Below, piece by piece: positions 25,642-33,023 of a DNA stretch of 35,871 nt (its first letter is position 1; each line of letters starts with the position of its first letter). Where the stretch lies: assembly GCA_938005315.1 (NCBI GenBank), contig CALLOB010000111.1, positions 1 to 35,871 of the forward strand, written 5' to 3'. The position numbers and the translations under genes were made by a program. The stretch is from an uncultured Phycisphaerae bacterium (GTDB lineage Bacteria > Planctomycetota > Phycisphaerae > UBA1845 > PWPN01). The notes beneath the pieces are model-generated. The model saw nothing but the letters and a program-made list of their open reading frames with translations. It made no database searches and was not told where the DNA came from.

Positions 25642-25695
25642 CGGCCGCTCTCTGTCGGCCGGCGCGCGGCCGGCATGGCCACAAGGAGATTCGCG

Positions 25696-27873
25696 ATGGG
25701 CAACCCGGCTGCAGTCTCTCGCACGCTGTTTCTGATCCTCCTTTTCGCCCCGGCCGGCAACGCGGACGCCCAGGACCGGCGGGAGAACCCACGCGACCAC
25801 GCGGTGGAGTTTGCAGGCCTGCTGGCCGGCGAGCACTCCTACCTGCTGGACCCGGCCGACCGGGAGCGCGTCGACGAACTGCTGCGGACGATGCGCGAGG
25901 CCCAGGCCGGTCTGCGCGAGGCGGCCGAGGCGACCCCGAAGGCCCAGGCCGCCGAATCGCTGGCCCGGGCCGGCCGGGAACTGGCCGACCTGCTGGAGCG
26001 CCGCCCGGACGTCCGCCGGCTGTCATTGACGGAGAACGGCCTGGAGCCCCCGGTCCTGGGGCCCATCGGGATGGTGGGGGACACCGGGGCCCTGCTGCTG
26101 CGGATCGACCAGGGCCCCGGGGGGCTGTGGTTTTCCTCCTATGAGCTGGAGCAGGCGGTGCCGGAGTCGCGCAAGAACATCTGGATCGACGTCGCGCCGG
26201 CGGGCGTGACCTGGGTTCTGCTGGGGCTGCACACCTTGCCGGTGGGACGGACCACCATCCGCATCGAGTTCCTCCGGCCCGGCCGGCCCAATGTCGCGGG
26301 CCTGCTGGAGGTCGACGTCCCCCCGAGCGGGCGGCTGCGACTGACGCCGCTGTGGGACGAAACGGGCGCACCGGGCCCGGCCATGATCCGGATCACCTCT
26401 CTGGCCACCGGCCGTGACCGTCCGCCGGCCGACGCGGTGGACATGTCCCCCCAGTTCGACGGCAACGGCCGCAGCTCGCATCGTCGGACGGCCAACGTGC
26501 CCGGGCCGCTGTCGGGCCGGTGGTGGTGCGTGGCCGGTCCGGTGGACATGACCTTGCCGCCGGGCGAATACGAGGTTGTGGTCCGCCGGGGCATCGAGCA
26601 TCTGCCGGTGACCGAGCGTTTCACGGTCCGCTCCGGCGAGCAGACCGTACTGACCTGCCGGCTGAAGCGCTGGATCGACATGCCCGCCCGCGGGTGGTAC
26701 TCGGGCGACGACCACGTCCACGGCCGGATCCTCGGCGACGCCGACGCCGCCCGGCTGATGGCCTGGCTCAAGGCCGAGGACGTCCACGTCGGCAACATCG
26801 TGAAGATGGGCGACATCAGCCGCACGTACTTCGAGCAGCGCGGCTTCGGGCCGGCCTTCCGCGTCCGTGACGGCGACTACGTGCTCGCGCCGGGGCAGGA
26901 GTGCCCGCGGACCCACAATGAACTGGGACATACCCTGGCGCTGAACATCACCGCGATGGTCCGTGACACCGCCCGGTACTACCTCTACGACCTGGTGGCC
27001 GACACGGTCCACGCCCAGGGCGGGCTGTGGGGCTACGCCCACGTCAATTCGGGCATTTTCCATGTGCACCGCGACATGAGCATCAACGTGCCGAAGGACA
27101 AGTGCGATTTCGCGGAGGTGCTGCAGTTCGGGCAGCTGGGCACGGATCTCTGGTACGCCTTCCTGAATCTCGGCTTCAGGATCACCGCCTCGGCCGGCTC
27201 GGACGTGCCCTGGGGCGGCACCATCGGCGAGGTGCGCCTGTACGCCTTCACCGGGGCGGGGTTCGACCCGGACGCGTGGTTCGAGGCCGTGCGCCGCGGA
27301 CGGACTTTCGTGACCAACGGCCCGCTGATCGAGTTCACGGTCAACGACGCCCTGCCCGGCGACGAGATCGCCGTCGAGGACGACGCCCGCTTGCGGGTTC
27401 GCGCCCGGGTGACAGGACGACCGGGGTACTCGCCGCCGGAGATACTCAAGGTGGTGCGCTTCGGCGAGGATCTGCAGACCGCCGCCGCGACCGGGCCCGG
27501 ACAGGACGAGCTGTCGCTGGATTTCGAGGTCCGGGCCGGTCACGGCTGCTGGCTGGCGGCCGTGGCCCGCGGCGCCGACGGCACGCACGCCCACACTACG
27601 CCGGTGTACGTCCGCCGCCGCGGCCTGCGTTCCTGGAAGTACGAGGATGTCCCGGCGCTGCTGGCCGCCCGGCGGGAAAGCCTCGGGCAGATCGAAACGC
27701 TGGTCGCGGCCGCCCGGACCGCCGACCCGCAGGCCCTGGCGGGCCATCAGGAACTCAGGCAGCTGGCCCTGCAGGCCGAACCGCTGCTGGAACGCGTACG
27801 GGCCGCGAGGGCGATTTACGACGAACTGGAGAAGACCGCCGAGCGGGAAAGACCGCTTCGCACGGGCCCCTAG
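25696..27873 (+). CDS. Exported CehA/McbA-family metallohydrolase (PHP-like domain)
   Basis: This 725-aa protein has a signal peptide (MGNPAAVSRTLFLILLFAPAGNADA). A helical and beta-rich N-terminal half (about 30-330) contains a heptad-like segment RVDELLRTMREAQAGL. It is followed by a PHP-type metal-dependent domain that begins GWYSGDDHVHG (His340 and His342). Further metal-site candidates are in GYAHVNSGIFHVH and SAGSDVPWGG; RTFVTNGPLIEFTVN is a usual family segment. Named members hydrolyse carbaryl-type esters, but most are uncharacterised, and the many planctomycete paralogues are probably surface hydrolases of other substrates. The C-terminal about 90 residues are helical (LEKTAERER). 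AAGGAG lies 7 nt before the ATG. It is likely co-transcribed with ltaE. Confidence 0.85.
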   Translation: MGNPAAVSRTLFLILLFAPAGNADAQDRRENPRDHAVEFAGLLAGEHSYLLDPADRERVDELLRTMREAQAGLREAAEATPKAQAAESLARAGRELADLLERRPDVRRLSLTENGLEPPVLGPIGMVGDTGALLLRIDQGPGGLWFSSYELEQAVPESRKNIWIDVAPAGVTWVLLGLHTLPVGRTTIRIEFLRPGRPNVAGLLEVDVPPSGRLRLTPLWDETGAPGPAMIRITSLATGRDRPPADAVDMSPQFDGNGRSSHRRTANVPGPLSGRWWCVAGPVDMTLPPGEYEVVVRRGIEHLPVTERFTVRSGEQTVLTCRLKRWIDMPARGWYSGDDHVHGRILGDADAARLMAWLKAEDVHVGNIVKMGDISRTYFEQRGFGPAFRVRDGDYVLAPGQECPRTHNELGHTLALNITAMVRDTARYYLYDLVADTVHAQGGLWGYAHVNSGIFHVHRDMSINVPKDKCDFAEVLQFGQLGTDLWYAFLNLGFRITASAGSDVPWGGTIGEVRLYAFTGAGFDPDAWFEAVRRGRTFVTNGPLIEFTVNDALPGDEIAVEDDARLRVRARVTGRPGYSPPEILKVVRFGEDLQTAAATGPGQDELSLDFEVRAGHGCWLAAVARGADGTHAHTTPVYVRRRGLRSWKYEDVPALLAARRESLGQIETLVAAARTADPQALAGHQELRQLALQAEPLLERVRAARAIYDELEKTAERERPLRTGP

Positions 27874-27974
27874 CGGGCCCTCGGGGGGCTGATCGAGGCC
27901 GCCAGTGCCGGATCAGGCGAACCGTGAGCCGCCGGCGAAGGGGGAGGAGTCCGACCGGATGCGTCCGGGCGGGA

Positions 27975-28415
27975 TCAGCCGGCCGCGGCCTGTCGGATCC
28001 GCTCGCGCACGTCCTTGAGCGTCATCCCCAGGCCGACCAGGGCCTTCTGGCCGACGCAGCCGGCCTCGGCTAGGATGCCCAGCAGGAGGTGTTCGGTTCC
28101 GACCTCGCCGCTCTTGAGTGCCCGGGCCTCCTCGATGGCCTTGGCGATGACGTTGCGGAAGTGGGGGCTGCCCGGCAGGCGGCCGAACACCCAGGTGTCC
28201 TCCATGCTGGTCTGGATGAGCTTGTCCACCGCCTCGCGCAGGCGGTACTCATCCAGCCCCCGGTCCTTCAGCAGTTGCGCGCCCAGGCCGGTGCCCTCCC
28301 GGGCGATGGCCAGCAGCACGTGCTCGGTGCCGACGTATTCCTGCTCGTATTCGCGTGCGATCTCGTTGGCCAGCTTGACCACGCGATCGACCCTCGCGCT
28401 GAGCTTCTCGTACAT
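27975..28415 (-). CDS. Stand-alone Clp N-terminal domain protein
   Basis: This 146-aa protein is made only of the double Clp_N repeat found at the N-terminus of ClpC/ClpA/ClpB. Repeat one is EYVGTEHVLLAIAREGTG (residues about 26-43); repeat two is GEVGTEHLLLGILAEAG (about 97-113). No AAA+ domain follows: the frame stops after RIRQAAAG. In Clp ATPases this domain binds adaptors and substrates, so a free copy could compete with, or deliver substrates to, ClpC or ClpA; that is inference. GGAGG lies 7 nt before the ATG. It is 72 nt downstream of the tail-anchored gene on the same strand, suggesting one transcript of three genes. Confidence 0.88.
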   Translation of the reverse strand: MYEKLSARVDRVVKLANEIAREYEQEYVGTEHVLLAIAREGTGLGAQLLKDRGLDEYRLREAVDKLIQTSMEDTWVFGRLPGSPHFRNVIAKAIEEARALKSGEVGTEHLLLGILAEAGCVGQKALVGLGMTLKDVRERIRQAAAG

Positions 28416-28487
28416 GACCGGGCCTCCGGACGCGCCCCGGGCGGCCTCGGGCACACCGCCCTCCCGCGGCCTGCGCGAGCCGCCGCT

Positions 28488-29279
28488 TCACCGCGGCCGG
28501 ATCAGACTATAGCCCAGGCTGATCAGGGCCACAAGCACCGAGGCCGCCAGCGTCATCTTGATGATCCGCAACCGGTTGGCGATCTCACGGTCGCGCCACT
28601 CGGCCAGCCGGCGGTCGATCTCGTCGAGCTTGCGGTCGATCCGGGACTCGATCTCGTCGAGTTTTTCCCGGACGTAGTCGTCGGCCGCCCCGCGAAGCTT
28701 GCGGGCGATGCCGCCGACCAGGCCTTCCTCGGCGATCTGCCGCTTGAGCGAGGTCTCGCGATCCTCCGGCAGGAAGCGGTAGCGCTCGTCCTCCTGAACC
28801 CCGCCGTTGACCAGCCGGCTGACCAGCGAACCTATACACCGCCGGCGGAGACGCTCGATGCGATGGCTCAGCGGTTCGGCCGAGCGCATGCGGGCCACGA
28901 TGAGTTCGTCCGGCTCGGTGTCGTGCGCCGGCACGCCGCGCAGCCGGGCCAGAGCCACCACGCCCCGATGGCTCAGGCCGCGGATGTCCATGCTCCGGAT
29001 GCGGGCGATCTCCCGGGCCAGCTCCTCGGGCGTCGCCGAGCGCCGCACCGGGCGGCGGGCCCAGACCACGATGTCCAGCAGGGCCTCCCGGGGCAGCTCG
29101 CGCAGCAGGGCGTGTCGCTCCCGCAGCCGCCGCAGCAGCTCCTCCCGGCCCATGGACGACTTCAGGTGCAGCCCCAGCTCGTTGCCGTAGTGCACCAGCT
29201 CGTCGACCGGCAGATCCTCGAAAACCGTCGGGGACGCCTCCCCGCCGCTCGGCGTCGGGTTGTGTTGGGATTCGGCCAT
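28488..29279 (-). CDS. Tail-anchored protein with three SAP-like modules and a coiled coil
   Basis: This is a 263-aa protein of unrecognised family. After a disordered Pro/Ser/Glu leader, I see three successive helix-turn-helix units of SAP/Rho-N/LETM1-like pattern: DLPVDELVHYGNELGL...GREELLRRLRE (about 22-54), ELPREALLDIVVWARR...TPEELAREIAR (about 60-91), and GLSHRGVVALARLRGV...EPDELIVARMR (about 97-130). A long coiled coil follows (YVREKLDEIESRIDRKLDEIDRR, about 200-230), then one membrane helix (MTLAASVLVALISLGYSLI) and a short RPR end, so it should be C-terminally anchored with the body in the cytoplasm. SAP-like folds bind nucleic acid or, in LETM1, contact ribosomes. The start codon overlaps the stop of the upstream gene (TGATG). 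Confidence 0.75.
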   Translation of the reverse strand: MAESQHNPTPSGGEASPTVFEDLPVDELVHYGNELGLHLKSSMGREELLRRLRERHALLRELPREALLDIVVWARRPVRRSATPEELAREIARIRSMDIRGLSHRGVVALARLRGVPAHDTEPDELIVARMRSAEPLSHRIERLRRRCIGSLVSRLVNGGVQEDERYRFLPEDRETSLKRQIAEEGLVGGIARKLRGAADDYVREKLDEIESRIDRKLDEIDRRLAEWRDREIANRLRIIKMTLAASVLVALISLGYSLIRPR

Positions 29280-29545
29280 CACGGTTCCACCAGGTGGTGC
29301 AGCCAGACCACCGCGCCCAGCAGCAGGGTCAGGATGCCGATCTGCAGCCACTCGCTCCAGAACTGCCGCCACCGCGTCCGCAGGAGCAGCACCGTCGCAT
29401 AGCGGCCCAGCACCTGCGTGTGCCGGTTCGTCTGGAAGTACATCAGCCAGCCCCACAGGCTGCGGAGCGTGCAGGCCACGGCATAGACCGTGCACACCAG
29501 CGTCAGCAGCCGGCGAAACACCACGAACAGATCGAAGTCCGCCAT
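29279..29545 (-). CDS. Small two-helix membrane protein, first gene of the SAP-like/Clp_N unit
   Basis: This 88-aa protein (MADFDLFVVFRRLLTLVC...) has two predicted membrane helices, about 6-28 (LFVVFRRLLTLVCTVYAVAC) and 66-85 (LQIGILTLLLGAVVWLHHLV). Between them lies a basic and aromatic loop (FQTNRHTQVLGRYATVLLLRTRWRQ), which by the positive-inside rule would face the cytoplasm. I do not recognise a family. Its stop overlaps the start of the tail-anchored gene by one base, so the two products are translationally coupled and probably act together. Only a G-rich, poor ribosome site precedes the ATG. Confidence 0.65.
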   Translation of the reverse strand: MADFDLFVVFRRLLTLVCTVYAVACTLRSLWGWLMYFQTNRHTQVLGRYATVLLLRTRWRQFWSEWLQIGILTLLLGAVVWLHHLVEP

Positions 29546-29611
29546 CGCGTCCGCCCCTGCCGGCGCTCCGGCCGCTTTCGCGGCTCCGTCGACGCCGCGC
29601 CGGGCCCCGGC

Positions 29612-29640
29612 TTGCCCGATCCGCCGGCCCCCACCATAAT
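29612..29640 (+). promoter_or_regulatory. Probable promoter for the RHH-zinc-cluster gene
   Basis: TTGCCC (29612-29617), a 17-nt spacer and CATAAT (29635-29640, five of six). It is the only AT-rich patch (accataataac) in the 147-nt divergent gap. The leader to the ATG would be about 45 nt. Confidence 0.5.
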
Positions 29641-29692
29641 AACCCGGTCGGGCCCCGGCGGCCCAGCGATCAGGCAACCTCGGAACCGCTCC

Positions 29693-30016
29693 ATGGCCCG
29701 GCAGAAACAGACCGTCGTTTCCTTCCGCGTCGATCACCACCTGGCCGAAATCCTCAACCACCTGCCCGACAAGTCCGGCTTCATCCGCGACGCGATCCTG
29801 CAGCGCTTCCACGCTGTCTGCCCCTTCTGCCGGGGCCGGGGGGTGATGCCCCAGGTGATCGCCCGCTGGTTCGAGGGTCGGCTGCCGGCGTACGAGTCCG
29901 TCGAGTGCCGGTGCTGCCATTATCTGTACCCGCTGGAGGTGGTGGCCAGGGCACGCCCGCCGCGCGGCCGGCCCTTCATCTGCCCCCACTGCCTCGAACA
30001 CGGGCACTCGCACTGA
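29693..30016 (+). CDS. Ribbon-helix-helix protein with Cys/His cluster, candidate zinc-responsive regulator
   Basis: This 107-aa protein has residues 7-40 (TVVSFRVDHHLAEIL..., KSGFIRDAILQRF) that fit a CopG/NikR-type ribbon-helix-helix DNA-binding domain: a beta strand with alternating contacts, helix A, a turn, and a helix B beginning SGFIRDAI. The C-terminal two thirds hold a metal-binding pattern: Cys43-x2-Cys46, Cys72, Cys74 and Cys75, Cys97-x2-Cys100, and a terminal HGHSH (His103, His105, His107). It stands 92 nt upstream of znuA on the same strand, with a znu promoter between. I infer that it senses zinc and represses znuACB, in a role taken by the Fur-family Zur elsewhere. Similar RHH proteins with CPxC pairs occur in planctomycetes and verrucomicrobia under generic CopG names. 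The ribosome site is weak (GGAA). Confidence 0.75.
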   Translation: MARQKQTVVSFRVDHHLAEILNHLPDKSGFIRDAILQRFHAVCPFCRGRGVMPQVIARWFEGRLPAYESVECRCCHYLYPLEVVARARPPRGRPFICPHCLEHGHSH

Positions 30017-30019
30017 CGG

Positions 30020-30047
30020 TTGACGCTGTATTACGAAGTCCTACAAT
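30020..30047 (+). promoter_or_regulatory. Promoter of the znuACB operon with internal dyad
   Basis: TTGACG (30020-30025), a 16-nt spacer and TACAAT (30042-30047, five of six). A short dyad, TGTA (30027-30030) and TACA (30042-30045) separated by 11 nt, spans the spacer and the -10, so a protein bound there would block RNA polymerase. The dyad is short and may be chance. Confidence 0.65.
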
Positions 30048-30108
30048 AGGGCGTCGGGCCGCGTCGGCCCGGGTCCCGCGGGGCCTATCGACCGGGGAGG
30101 CGACAGAC

Positions 30109-31146
30109 ATGCCCAGGAACCTGAGAATCCTTCGCTTCGGCGGAAGGTCCGCGATCCTCTCGTCGGTGCCGGTACTGGCAGCCGTGGCCTCGGGCTTCCT
30201 GTCCGCCTGCGGCCGTGAACCGGCCGACGACCGCTTCCGGGTGTTATGCACCTTTCTGCCGGTGTATGTCCTGACGCTCAACGTCGTCGGCGACGCGCCC
30301 GGCGTTTCGGTCGAACTGCTGCTGGACGCCAACACCGGCTGCCCCCACAGCCACGCCGCCCGGGCCTCGGACCTCAAGCGGGCCGCCTCCGCCGACCTGA
30401 TCCTGGCCAACGGCCTGGGCATCGAGCCGTTCCTCGACCAGCTGGCCGAGGCCGGCGGCCGGGCGAGGGTGGCTGTGATCACCGGCGACTGCGAACTGCT
30501 CGCGACCAGGGAGCCTGCTTCCGCCGAAACCGCCCCGGCGGCGCCCGAGACGGCCGGTTGCGACCATTCCGGTGACGACCATCACCACGACCATCACCAT
30601 CACCACGAGGCCACCCCGTTCAATCCCCACGTGTGGGTCTCGCCCGAACAGGCCGGAATCATGGTCCGGTCCATCGTGCGCGAGCTGTCGCGCGCCGATC
30701 CGGCCCGGGCCGGCGTCTACCGAGCCAACGGCGAGGCCTGCGTCGCCCGCCTGGAGGGCCTGCGCGACGAGATGAAAGCCGCCGCCGCCGGCTTTCGCTC
30801 GCGCAAGATCGTCACTTTCCACAACGCCTTCGACTACCTCGCCCGCGACCTGGGCCTGGAGATCGTCGCCACGCTGACCGTCAAGCCCGACGAGCCCATC
30901 CCCGCCGGCCGGCTGGCGGACGTGATTCGCCGGGCGAGGGAGGCCGGAGCCGCGGCCGTGTTCCGCGAGCCGGCCTACTCCGACCGTGCGGCCGAGACCG
31001 TGGCCCGCGACGCCGGCCTGCCGTTGTTCGAGCTGAATCCGCTCAACAGCCTGCCCGGGCAGCCCGATGCCGGGGCTTACGAGCGGGTGATGCGCGAGAA
31101 TCTGGACGTTCTTCGCAAGGCTCTGGGAACGGCCGCCCAGCCATGA
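30109..31146 (+). CDS. znuA: Zinc ABC transporter substrate-binding lipoprotein
   Basis: This 345-aa protein has a lipoprotein signal ending LSAC (Cys34). It is a cluster A-I metal-binding protein (ZnuA/TroA fold). Expected zinc ligands are a His of GCPHSHAA (His80 or His82), His174 in NPHVWVSP and His238 in TFHNAFDYLARDLGL, plus a carboxylate in the FREPAYSDRAAE region. Between the first and second ligands is a His-rich charged loop (about 153-166: HSGDDHHHDHHHHHE), a feature of zinc rather than manganese binders, thought to capture or sense zinc. Residues 137-150 are an Ala/Pro/Glu linker. GGAGG lies 8 nt before the ATG, and the last codon region overlaps znuC (ATGA). Confidence 0.92.
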   Translation: MPRNLRILRFGGRSAILSSVPVLAAVASGFLSACGREPADDRFRVLCTFLPVYVLTLNVVGDAPGVSVELLLDANTGCPHSHAARASDLKRAASADLILANGLGIEPFLDQLAEAGGRARVAVITGDCELLATREPASAETAPAAPETAGCDHSGDDHHHDHHHHHEATPFNPHVWVSPEQAGIMVRSIVRELSRADPARAGVYRANGEACVARLEGLRDEMKAAAAGFRSRKIVTFHNAFDYLARDLGLEIVATLTVKPDEPIPAGRLADVIRRAREAGAAAVFREPAYSDRAAETVARDAGLPLFELNPLNSLPGQPDAGAYERVMRENLDVLRKALGTAAQP

Positions 31147-31982
31147 GCCACGCGCCCCCAATCGCGACCGCCCAACAGTCCGCCTTGCGGCTGCACAACG
31201 TCTCCGTGACCCTCTCGGGCGTGCCGGTGCTCACCGGCGTGACCTGCGCCCCGGCCGCGGGGGTCATCAACGCGATCATCGGCCCCAACGGTGCCGGCAA
31301 GACCACGCTGCTGCGGGCGATTCTCGGGCTGGTTCCCCACACCGGCGTCATCGAGATCGGCAGGCGGCCCGACGGAAGACCGCTGAAACTGGGCTACGTG
31401 CCCCAGCGCCTGGACTTCGACCGCGGGATGCCGATCCGCGTGATGGACTTTCTCTGCCTGGGGCTGCAGCGCCGGCCGATCTGGCTGGGGCACACGCGCA
31501 AGGCCAGACTGCTGGCCGCAGAATGCCTCGAGCGCGTCGGGGGGCGGGCCTGGCCCGATCGCCGACTGGGCGTGCTCTCCGGCGGAGAGCTGCAGCGCGT
31601 GCTGCTGGCCGCGGCCCTGACCAGCCGGCCGGATGTTCTTCTGCTGGACGAGCCGGTGGCCGGCGTCGACGTGGCCGGCGAGGAACTCTTCTGCGATCTG
31701 CTGGCGTCGCTGCAGGCCGAGGGGCGCTACACCATGCTGCTGGTCAGCCACGACCTGAGCATCGTCACCCGCCACGCCCGCTACGTGATCTGTCTGAACC
31801 AGGCGGTGCAGTGCCAGGGGCCGGCCGTCGAGACGCTCAACGCCGAGAACCTCAAGGCTCTGTACCGCCACGACGTGGCCCTGTATGCCCACCACGGGGC
31901 CCACGAGGGCCACGCCCACGACTGCGGGGCGCCCGGCTGCGGATCCGAACCGCCGCCGGCCGGCCGGGAGGACCGGTCATGA
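31143..31982 (+). CDS. znuC: Zinc ABC transporter ATP-binding protein with His/Cys-rich C-terminal tail
   Basis: This 279-aa protein has Walker A GPNGAGKT (47-54), Q-loop Gln88 (YVPQ), signature LSGGE (145-149), Walker B LLLDEP (166-171) and switch His203 (VSHD). It drives zinc import through ZnuB. From residue 243 it carries an added tail with eight His and two Cys (HDVALYAHHGAHEGHAHDCGAPGC, read in two parts: HDVALYAHHGAH and EGHAHDCGAPGC), ending in a Pro/Gly/Arg stretch. Cytosolic His-rich tails on ZnuC-type ATPases have been linked to feedback control by zinc; here that role is inferred. Start and stop both overlap neighbouring genes by four bases (ATGA), so the three subunits are coupled. 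Confidence 0.92.
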   Translation: MSHAPPIATAQQSALRLHNVSVTLSGVPVLTGVTCAPAAGVINAIIGPNGAGKTTLLRAILGLVPHTGVIEIGRRPDGRPLKLGYVPQRLDFDRGMPIRVMDFLCLGLQRRPIWLGHTRKARLLAAECLERVGGRAWPDRRLGVLSGGELQRVLLAAALTSRPDVLLLDEPVAGVDVAGEELFCDLLASLQAEGRYTMLLVSHDLSIVTRHARYVICLNQAVQCQGPAVETLNAENLKALYRHDVALYAHHGAHEGHAHDCGAPGCGSEPPPAGREDRS

Positions 31983-32869
31983 CCGCGCTGTGGACGCTGT
32001 GGAACGACGTGCTGCTGCCGGCGGCCGATTCCGGCCTGCAGCGGCTGCTGCCGGAGGCCTGGCGCGACTTCCGTTTCATGCGTTACGCCCTGCTGGAGTG
32101 CCTGTTCCTGGCCCCTGTCTGCGCCATGATGGGTGTCAAGGTCGTGAACTTCCGCATGGCCTTCTTCTCGGATGCCATCTCGCATTCGGCGTTCGCGGGC
32201 ATCGCGGTGGGCTTTCTGCTGGCGGCCCTGCGGCCGGAATTCGACCCGCGAGTGGCGATGATCGTCTTCGGCCTGCTGGTCGGGCTGGGCATCGCCGTGG
32301 TCCGACGCCGCACCGACCTGTCCAACGACACGGTCATCGGCGTGTTCTTCAGCACCGTGGTGGCCTTCGGCATCGCGATCATCACCATCGGAAACCGCAC
32401 CGGCGAGTTCCAGCGCTACCTCTACGGCGATATCCTGACGCTGGATGCCGCCGACCTCGGGATCTCGGCCCTGCTGGCGGTGCTGGTGCTGGCACTGATG
32501 GCCTGCAACTTCAACCGGCTGACGCTCATCGGGCTCAATGACGAGCTGGCCGCCAGCCGGGGCATCCCCGTACGACTGCACGACTACCTGTTCGCCGTGC
32601 TGCTGGCCCTGGTGGTGACCGCCTCGATCCGGACGGCCGGCATCCTGCTGGTCACCGCCATGCTGATCGTGCCGGCCGCCGCGGCCCGCAACCTGGCCCG
32701 CTCCTGCGCCGCGATGTTCTGGTGGGCCATGGTCCTGGGCCTGCTGAGCGCCGTGGCCGGCACGCTGGCCTCGTTCACCGCCTGGTTCGACAACGTCGGC
32801 ACCGGCGCCGCCATCGTCCTGGCCGCCGCCGCGTGCTTCGCGGTCAGCCTGCTGTTCGCCAGGCGGTGA
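31979..32869 (+). CDS. znuB: Zinc ABC transporter permease
   Basis: This 296-aa protein of the ABC-3 permease family has about eight or nine membrane helices starting near residue 38 (ALLECLFLAPVCAMMG). Family features are FFSDAISHSAFAGIAVGF, in which the SHSAFAG stretch is the usual conserved block, GVFFSTVVAFGIAI, LYGDILTLDAADL and the C-terminal TAMLIVPAAAARNLA. It forms the inner-membrane channel for zinc. GGGAGG lies 7 nt upstream of the ATG, which overlaps the znuC stop. It ends the operon; a GGCCGA/TCGGCC hairpin follows at 32910. Confidence 0.92.
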   Translation: MTALWTLWNDVLLPAADSGLQRLLPEAWRDFRFMRYALLECLFLAPVCAMMGVKVVNFRMAFFSDAISHSAFAGIAVGFLLAALRPEFDPRVAMIVFGLLVGLGIAVVRRRTDLSNDTVIGVFFSTVVAFGIAIITIGNRTGEFQRYLYGDILTLDAADLGISALLAVLVLALMACNFNRLTLIGLNDELAASRGIPVRLHDYLFAVLLALVVTASIRTAGILLVTAMLIVPAAAARNLARSCAAMFWWAMVLGLLSAVAGTLASFTAWFDNVGTGAAIVLAAAACFAVSLLFARR

Positions 32870-32909
32870 CCCGGCGAGCGGGGCGTTGCACCCCTCCGCC
32901 GCCCGGTAA

Positions 32910-32928
32910 GGCCGACCGCGGTTCGGCC
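32910..32928. terminator. Hairpin downstream of znuB, possible transcript end
   Basis: A 6-bp stem, GGCCGA with TCGGCC, around a 7-nt loop, 40 nt past the znuB stop and between convergent genes. No T-run follows, so terminator function is only suggested by position. Confidence 0.3.
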
Positions 32929-33023
32929 GCCTCCCCGGGGGCCGATGCGGCGAACCCGTCGGGCGTACTGCACCGCCCCCCTCCCGTTCCCCAGCCGATG
33001 CTCCGGCCCCTCGAGCCGCAGCG

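Noticed and set aside
30580-30608. Short CAC/CAT tract encoding consecutive histidines
   Set aside because: It is not an artificial tag; it is the natural His loop of the ZnuA-type binding protein.
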